A DNA stretch of 64,000 nt from Cladobotryum mycophilum (taxonomy: Eukaryota; Ascomycota; Sordariomycetes; Hypocreales; Hypocreaceae): assembly GCA_036429605.1 (NCBI GenBank), contig CM071590.1, positions 1,116,001 to 1,180,000 of the forward strand, written 5' to 3'. A program made the position numbers and the translations under genes. Shown piece by piece: positions 58,815 to 64,000 of this stretch. The notes below the pieces were generated by a model. That model searched no databases and was not told the origin of the DNA. It saw only the letters and a program-made list of their open reading frames with translations. Numbering within the stretch: the first letter of the stretch is position 1; every line of letters starts with the position of its first letter.

Positions 58815-61315
58815 ATGAGTGAGGATCAATCAGTTAACAGGCATGTCTATCTCGAAACCAAATGTCGAAATCTATTTTCCAATCAATCGAATCCCAACTT
58901 TGCTGACCCCCTTGATTTCCCTCCAACAGCTTTGGAGATCCAAACGCTCAACCACCACCGACGCCGAAGCAAACCCCAACGTCTGCCGCCTTCCCGAGTC
59001 CCATCTTCGAAACACCCAAGCCTCCACAGGGCTCCTTCGCCGAATCAAGTGGCCAGACGCCACGCTACGCCGAAGACTACTCAGTCTTCAACGCAACCCC
59101 GGGTAACCTGCGGGGGACGCAGAACCCCTTTGCCGACTTCATCTCCGCCGATCTTATAGGTTCTTCACTGGGCCATAAACGATTATTATCTGCCGGAGAA
59201 ATTGCCGTTGAGATAGCATCTCGAGGAACCTTTGTTTCGCCTTATCCCAACGCCCGACTGCCTCCTGTTGATCCGTCTCGACGCTTGCCTTCATCGCCGG
59301 CTGCCTTCATATTCCCAAAGGGGCCTTTAGCTGAGTCAGAACTCCAGCTGAGCCCCAACCTACCGCCGCACGGCAAATCATCCAAGAAAGTACGTCGAGG
59401 AACTCTCACCCTCCCGAGCTCCGAAGCAACCCAGGTTTTATCACCGCCACCATCGGCTCACAAGGGTGGCAAGAAGCTAGCCCCCAAACCCAACAATATG
59501 CAAGATGACCAGCAATATGGTCACCAGGATTATGAGAACCTACAAGCCCACGAAATGGCGGCGTTGATGGGTCATACTGGTGACATGTTTGGGTATCCAA
59601 TGTCTGCCCCTGGAGGGATGCAAGGAGAATTCTGGGACCCGTCATCCATGAGCATGGATATTGACTTTGGTGTAACTCAGACAAACTTCTTCCAGCCATC
59701 TCATAGACACACAGGTTCTTTTGATTGGAATAGCGAGATTCAACTGTTTCAAGACCCGGTCCCCCCAGCACCAGCCCCGACAACGCAGGATAATGCTCAA
59801 CCGGCTCGGCGGGAGAGGGCATTAGCCCCTAAACCACCCGCTTCGGGACAGATGATGGCTCCTACCACATCCAACTCGGCGATTCCAGCGACATACGCCG
59901 CGATGGACGATCCCTTTGGTTTGATGAGCCCCGTCGACGGGGTCGATCCTGGATTGCTGTATAGCCGACCCCCAACCTCTTCGATGGACGCCGAATTCAA
60001 CCACATGGTTAACCCTGGATCTGCGGAAGCTGCTGTTCTAGAGTCGCATAATCTTCATGCAGCAGGCCAGCTCCGCCGAGCAAATACCACCAAAGATACA
60101 AGGAAGGGCAAGATGCCGGACCGGTCCTTTACAAATTCCCCTGTCAAGTCCAACAGTCGACCTGGTCTCGAGCGCAGCATGAGTGATAATAGGGGTAGGA
60201 AGGCTTCAGGGCGGACGTTGCCAGCATTAGCGCCTGCTGCGAGGCCGACGCCCCAAACCGTTGGTTCTGGCAATGATGCTAGCAAAGCGGGAGCAAAGCC
60301 TTCGGGAAGGATATCGCCTGTCAAGATCCAGCGGCGACTTTCTAGCCTAGCATCTATACCAGAGTCAATTTCCCAGCCCCAACTCGTACGACCGCGAACA
60401 TCTGTACGATTTACCATTGATGCGCACGGGCGGGCCCGAGCCGAAACGACGTTTTTGATGGATGAAGCGGGTTCCTCTGGCATGACACGCAGCAAAAGCT
60501 CTCGGGAACTCTCGACCCGGAGCGGTTGGAACAGTTCGGAAGACGAGTCGACTGATGAAGAGCCTATTATCATTCCTAGCCGGACTAATTCCTTCAATAC
60601 ATCATTCGCCTTGCCAGACCCCCGAAAACCTGTCGGTTCCATCTTTAACTCTTCTCGTCGTAGTGTTAGTGATAGAAGTACCAGTGCTTCGGTGAATAGG
60701 GATGGATCAGCCGGGCCTCTTGGCGAAGGTGAGAGTGATGCGGAAATGGCTCTGGCAGAGCACGAAAAGGGGGGACGCGGCCAGCGAACTGCGCAAGGTG
60801 GTGCAGGATCGACAAAAGCGATCGATGCAAATGGAGAATGCGCGATCACAGCGATCATTGACCACAAACAACCTTGGGAGCTATAACGGCAGCACCATTT
60901 CTCCAGTAAGTCTGACGGATTCGGCCTATGGGACAGAAGGGTATGAGGTCCGTTGTGTGTGCAACAGGAAAGAAGTTGATGGGGGCCACAGCTTTATGCT
61001 TCAATGGTATGCCTTCCATCATGCCTTGACGCATATGATATTGTTTTTTTTGGTTTATTTCTCCTTGGAGGTTGGCGGCTAGAACTTTTGACTAACATGA
61101 AAGTGTTTAGCGAATCATGTGAGATGTATCTTCATGGAAAGTGCATCAACATCACAGCGCGCACTAGGCCGAGCGTATATATCTGTGGTTTTTGCGCAAA
61201 CACAGGGACCATGGCGGGGAGACGGGTGCGGGACACCAACCGAGGAAACACAAGGGGACAAGCATCAGTCTTGTCTCCCATTAAGAACAAATTGTTACGA
61301 CAATTTGGGCGATAG
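58815..61315 (+). CDS. PHD-finger protein, one extra base, GC-AG first intron
   Basis: Exons 58815-58840, 58930-61006 and 61111-61315; with one base removed the sum is 2307 nt (768 aa). Exon 1 encodes MSEDQSVN and ends AG|GCATGT, a GC donor; the acceptor CCAACAG and a TGCTGAC branch site are good, giving SFGDPNAQPPPTPKQTPT. The long middle is disordered and Ser/Pro-rich (RYAEDYSVFNATPGNLRGTQ, then KPSGRISPVKIQRRLSSLAS). The C-terminus is a C4HC3 PHD finger (VRCVCNRKEVDGG, CESCEMYLHGKC, YICGFC), a likely histone-tail reader. The frame slips in the G run 60769-60774, between LAEHEKG and DAASELRKVVQDRQ. Probably a chromatin or transcription regulator; the complex is unknown. Confidence 0.8.
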
Positions 61316-62379
61316 TCGAGGGAAAGCATATTATTATTGATGGAGTAACAGATGGGAGGGGGGTAAAGCCATATTACCAAGGCGAATATTTCATGTGTTA
61401 TGTTGAAACTAAAAGACTATAGGGGCTCTCTGCCATAAACAATTACTAGGGAAATGTAGACAAGTATATAAGATACCATGAGAATCGTGTGCGAGGAATC
61501 TTGAGAGCAAGGAAGTTGATGTATTCATATGGGGAGCGGGGATGTTTATTGGGGGGAGGGGAATTTCTATGCATAATTGGTCTGGGAAGGGAGGGAGTTT
61601 GGCTGGCTATAAGAGACTGATTATAAGAGATGTTTGATTACGTCGATGATTATTCTTGTATGACTTTGGGACAAGCTGAAGGTGTTGGTGTCACTTTGTT
61701 GAGGATGTGATTTGCTCTCTATGAGTAAGGGGTTTTATCGAGGTTAATGTAATGTGCCAAGAGAGAGTTTGGCTACTAGATACCTTTCTGATTGACTCAC
61801 CAGCTCGGGGAGAAGCTTACACATAATGTATTGAATGTTCTGCATGCATGCATCTGCTACCATGTCTATTCTCTCTCTGATCGGTGGGTGTATTATTGCA
61901 TGTATTATGCCACCAAGCATAGCCTCGCGATGTACACGACTGAAATATTTACAAATGCAGCTAGATTGTTCGGAGACATACTACTGTACCTTTTCCTTCT
62001 CTTTCTTTTCTTTCTTCTCATTTCCCCAGGCACATGAAAAAAAAAGGGGACTTTCAAACCATTGTCCGGTCCTAGGCCGCAGCGAACCATGTACCACGAA
62101 CAGCTTATGTATGTATGTACGTACAAGCCGAAAAAGCGGGACGGTGGCCCGAAAGCTCTGGAACCCTGCCACGGCCTCCGACTTCGGCAGCGCGGGGCGG
62201 CGGACCTTGTGTGTTGAGGAGGGGCAGCAAGGTAGGTTTGGTTGTGGCATCACTGATAAAGCTTCCCGCTTACCTACCATAAAGCATCTACGTTCCTCTT
62301 TATCTTTTAATTGAATCATCAATTGATATCTATTTTTCTACTCTTAATTAACGTTTCTTTCTTTCTTTCTTTTGCAAAC
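61316..62379. other. Intergenic, LEU2 promoter
   Basis: 3' flank of the PHD gene and promoter of LEU2. No clear CCGGNNCCGG Leu3 site was found. CT- and TTTC-rich leader just before the ATG (62355-62372). Confidence 0.5.
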
Positions 62380-63791
62380 ATGGCGGAACACAACATTGTC
62401 GTCTTTGGTGGTGATCATGCTGGCCCAGAGGTGAGTTTGGTGAAGAAGAGCTCCTTGATCAGAGAAGCTTCCAGAGAGAGAGAGAGATCTTTTCTTGGTG
62501 CTAATTCTCTCTGTCACAGGTCATTTCAGAGGCAATCAAGGTCCTCAAGACGATAGAGCAAAACAGTCCCAGCGCGGGCAAGTTTAATCTCAATGACCAG
62601 CTGCTAGGAGGTGTAAGTTTTGCCCCTCCCCAAAAGTCCTCTTCTGTGATGGATGGATGGAGTCGAAACTAATCTTTCTACTCTGCAAATTAGTGCTCCA
62701 TCGACGCCCACGGCGAACCCCTCACAGACGTTGCCCTCGAAGCCGCCAAGACTGCCGACGCCGTCCTCCTCGGCGCCATTGGCGGTCCCGAATGGGGCAC
62801 CGGCGCCGTCCGCCCCGAGCAGGGTCTCCTCAGGCTCCGCAAGGAGATGGGCACCTACGGCAACCTGCGCCCCTGCTTCTTCGCCTCCGACGCCCTCGTC
62901 GAATACTCCCCCTCAGGGCCGAGGTCTGCCGCGGCACGGACTTTGTCATTGTGCGCGAGCTGACGGGCGGCATCTACTTTGGCGACCGCAAGGAGGACGA
63001 CGGGTCGGGCGTCGCGTGGGATATGGAGCCGTACTCGAGGCCCGAGGTCGAGCGCGTGGCTCGCCTGGCTGGCTTCTTGGCCAGGGGCCGGGGGAGAAGA
63101 GGGTGTGGTCGTTGGACAAGGCCAATGTGCTGGCGACGAGCCGGCTGTGGCGCAAGGTCATGACTGAGACCTTTGAGAAAGAGTTTCCTGACCTCAAGGT
63201 CGAGCACCAGCTCATCGACAGCGCGGCCATGATCATGGTCAAGAACCCCAGGGGCCTGAACGGCGTTGTCGTCACGAGCAACTTGTTTGGCGACATCATC
63301 AGTGATGAGGCCAGCGTTATCCCTGGTAGCATCGGTCTCTTGCCCAGTGCCAGTCTGAGCGGCATTCCTGATGGCAAGGGCAAGTGTAACGGCATCTACG
63401 AGCCTATTCACGGTAAGATATACTCGCCTTTTTTCTTCTTCTTTCTTTCTTTCTTTCTCTCTCTTTCTCTTTTTTCCTTTTCTCTCTTTCTTCTTCTTCT
63501 TCTTCTTCTTCTTCATTGGTTTTATGCAAACATACTAATAATCCATTTCCTTTAGGTTCTGCCCCCGACATCTCCGGCAAGGGCATCGTCAACCCCATCG
63601 GCACCATCCTCTCCGTCGCCATGATGCTCCGCTACTCCCTCAACCTCCCCAAAGAAGCCAAGGCCGTCGAGGACGCCGTCAAGGCCGCCATTGACGGTGG
63701 CCTGAGGACCAAGGACATGGGCGGCAGCTCCGGCACAAAAGAGGCCGGTGATGAGATTAGCAAGCACCTGGCTCAGCTTCTCAAGGCATGA
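62380..63791 (+). CDS. LEU2: 3-Isopropylmalate dehydrogenase, two missing bases
   Basis: Oxidises and decarboxylates 3-isopropylmalate in leucine biosynthesis (NAD, Mg2+). Exons 62380-62430, 62520-62612, 62694-63412 and 63556-63791. Motifs: [90 protein letters not shown], the metal-site segment [25 protein letters not shown], and [20 protein letters not shown]. The frame breaks twice, at the C run 62908-62912 and at the G run 63090-63094. With two bases added the sum is 1101 nt (366 aa, the normal length). All catalytic residues are present on either side of each break, so I treat it as functional with sequence errors. Confidence 0.95.
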
Positions 63792-64000
63792 AAAAAAAAT
63801 AAGGGATGAATATGATGAGAGTTTTTGGGTAAAAGGAAAAGAGGGGGGGGAAGAAGGGGGATATAATCTTTAAATCTTGTAGTGTGAAGAAAGAAAGAAA
63901 AAGAACAAATTGTCATTATGAAAACTGGAAATGGCGAAAATGAATTTTGAGCATTTGGATAGTTGATGGGAAATATTTGGTATATCAATGTTATGAACTT
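63792..64000. other. Right-edge 3' flank
   Basis: A-rich 3' flank of LEU2 up to the window edge; no gene. Confidence 0.5.

Overview
The window is nuclear DNA from a filamentous ascomycete. Nearly every gene has short (about 50-100 nt) GT-AG introns with CTRAC-type branch sites. Single-copy fungal genes (IPM dehydrogenase, TFIIIA, RPB6, MED10, ARP8, AFI1, myosin light chain) sit beside Pezizomycotina-typical ones (UstYa/DUF3328, MpaB-like oxygenase, 'tachykinin'-type C6-like regulator, DUF4451). Gene content suits Hypocreales, perhaps Clavicipitaceae; that placement is inference.

Layout. 0.5-10 kb is accessory: a UstYa oxidase gene, a small secreted precursor with three near-identical core repeats divided by dibasic sites (together a candidate dikaritin-type RiPP locus), a GNAT acetyltransferase, a geranylgeranyl diphosphate synthase without a visible cyclase, and a GPI-anchored Asp/Ala-rich protein. 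12-33 kb is mostly core: ZIP zinc transporter, TFIIIA and RPB6 in divergent orientation, a cysteine-rich secreted protein, S-formylglutathione hydrolase, AFI1, myosin regulatory light chain, a TPR-DnaJ co-chaperone and MED10. 33.5-53.5 kb carries an SDR, a C6-like regulator, a repeat-rich GPI wall protein, an MFS transporter, ARP8, an MpaB-like oxygenase, a proline-rich protein and a DUF4451 protein. A 5.3-kb gene-poor stretch follows, then a PHD-finger protein and 3-isopropylmalate dehydrogenase (LEU2).

Quality. Nine genes are broken by twelve single-base frame changes, ten missing and two extra bases, mostly in G/C or A/T runs of 4-6. Two lie in LEU2 and one in S-formylglutathione hydrolase, so I read them as base-calling or assembly errors rather than gene death. 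For each affected gene, the summed exon lengths become divisible by three only when exactly these indels are allowed. Automatic gene calls here will be truncated.

Most notable: the repeat precursor plus UstYa pair (505-3274); an in-frame TGA in the DnaJ gene followed by a 102-codon coding-like tail with a membrane segment; and two apparent GC-AG introns. I found no tRNA, rRNA, transposon or CRISPR array.
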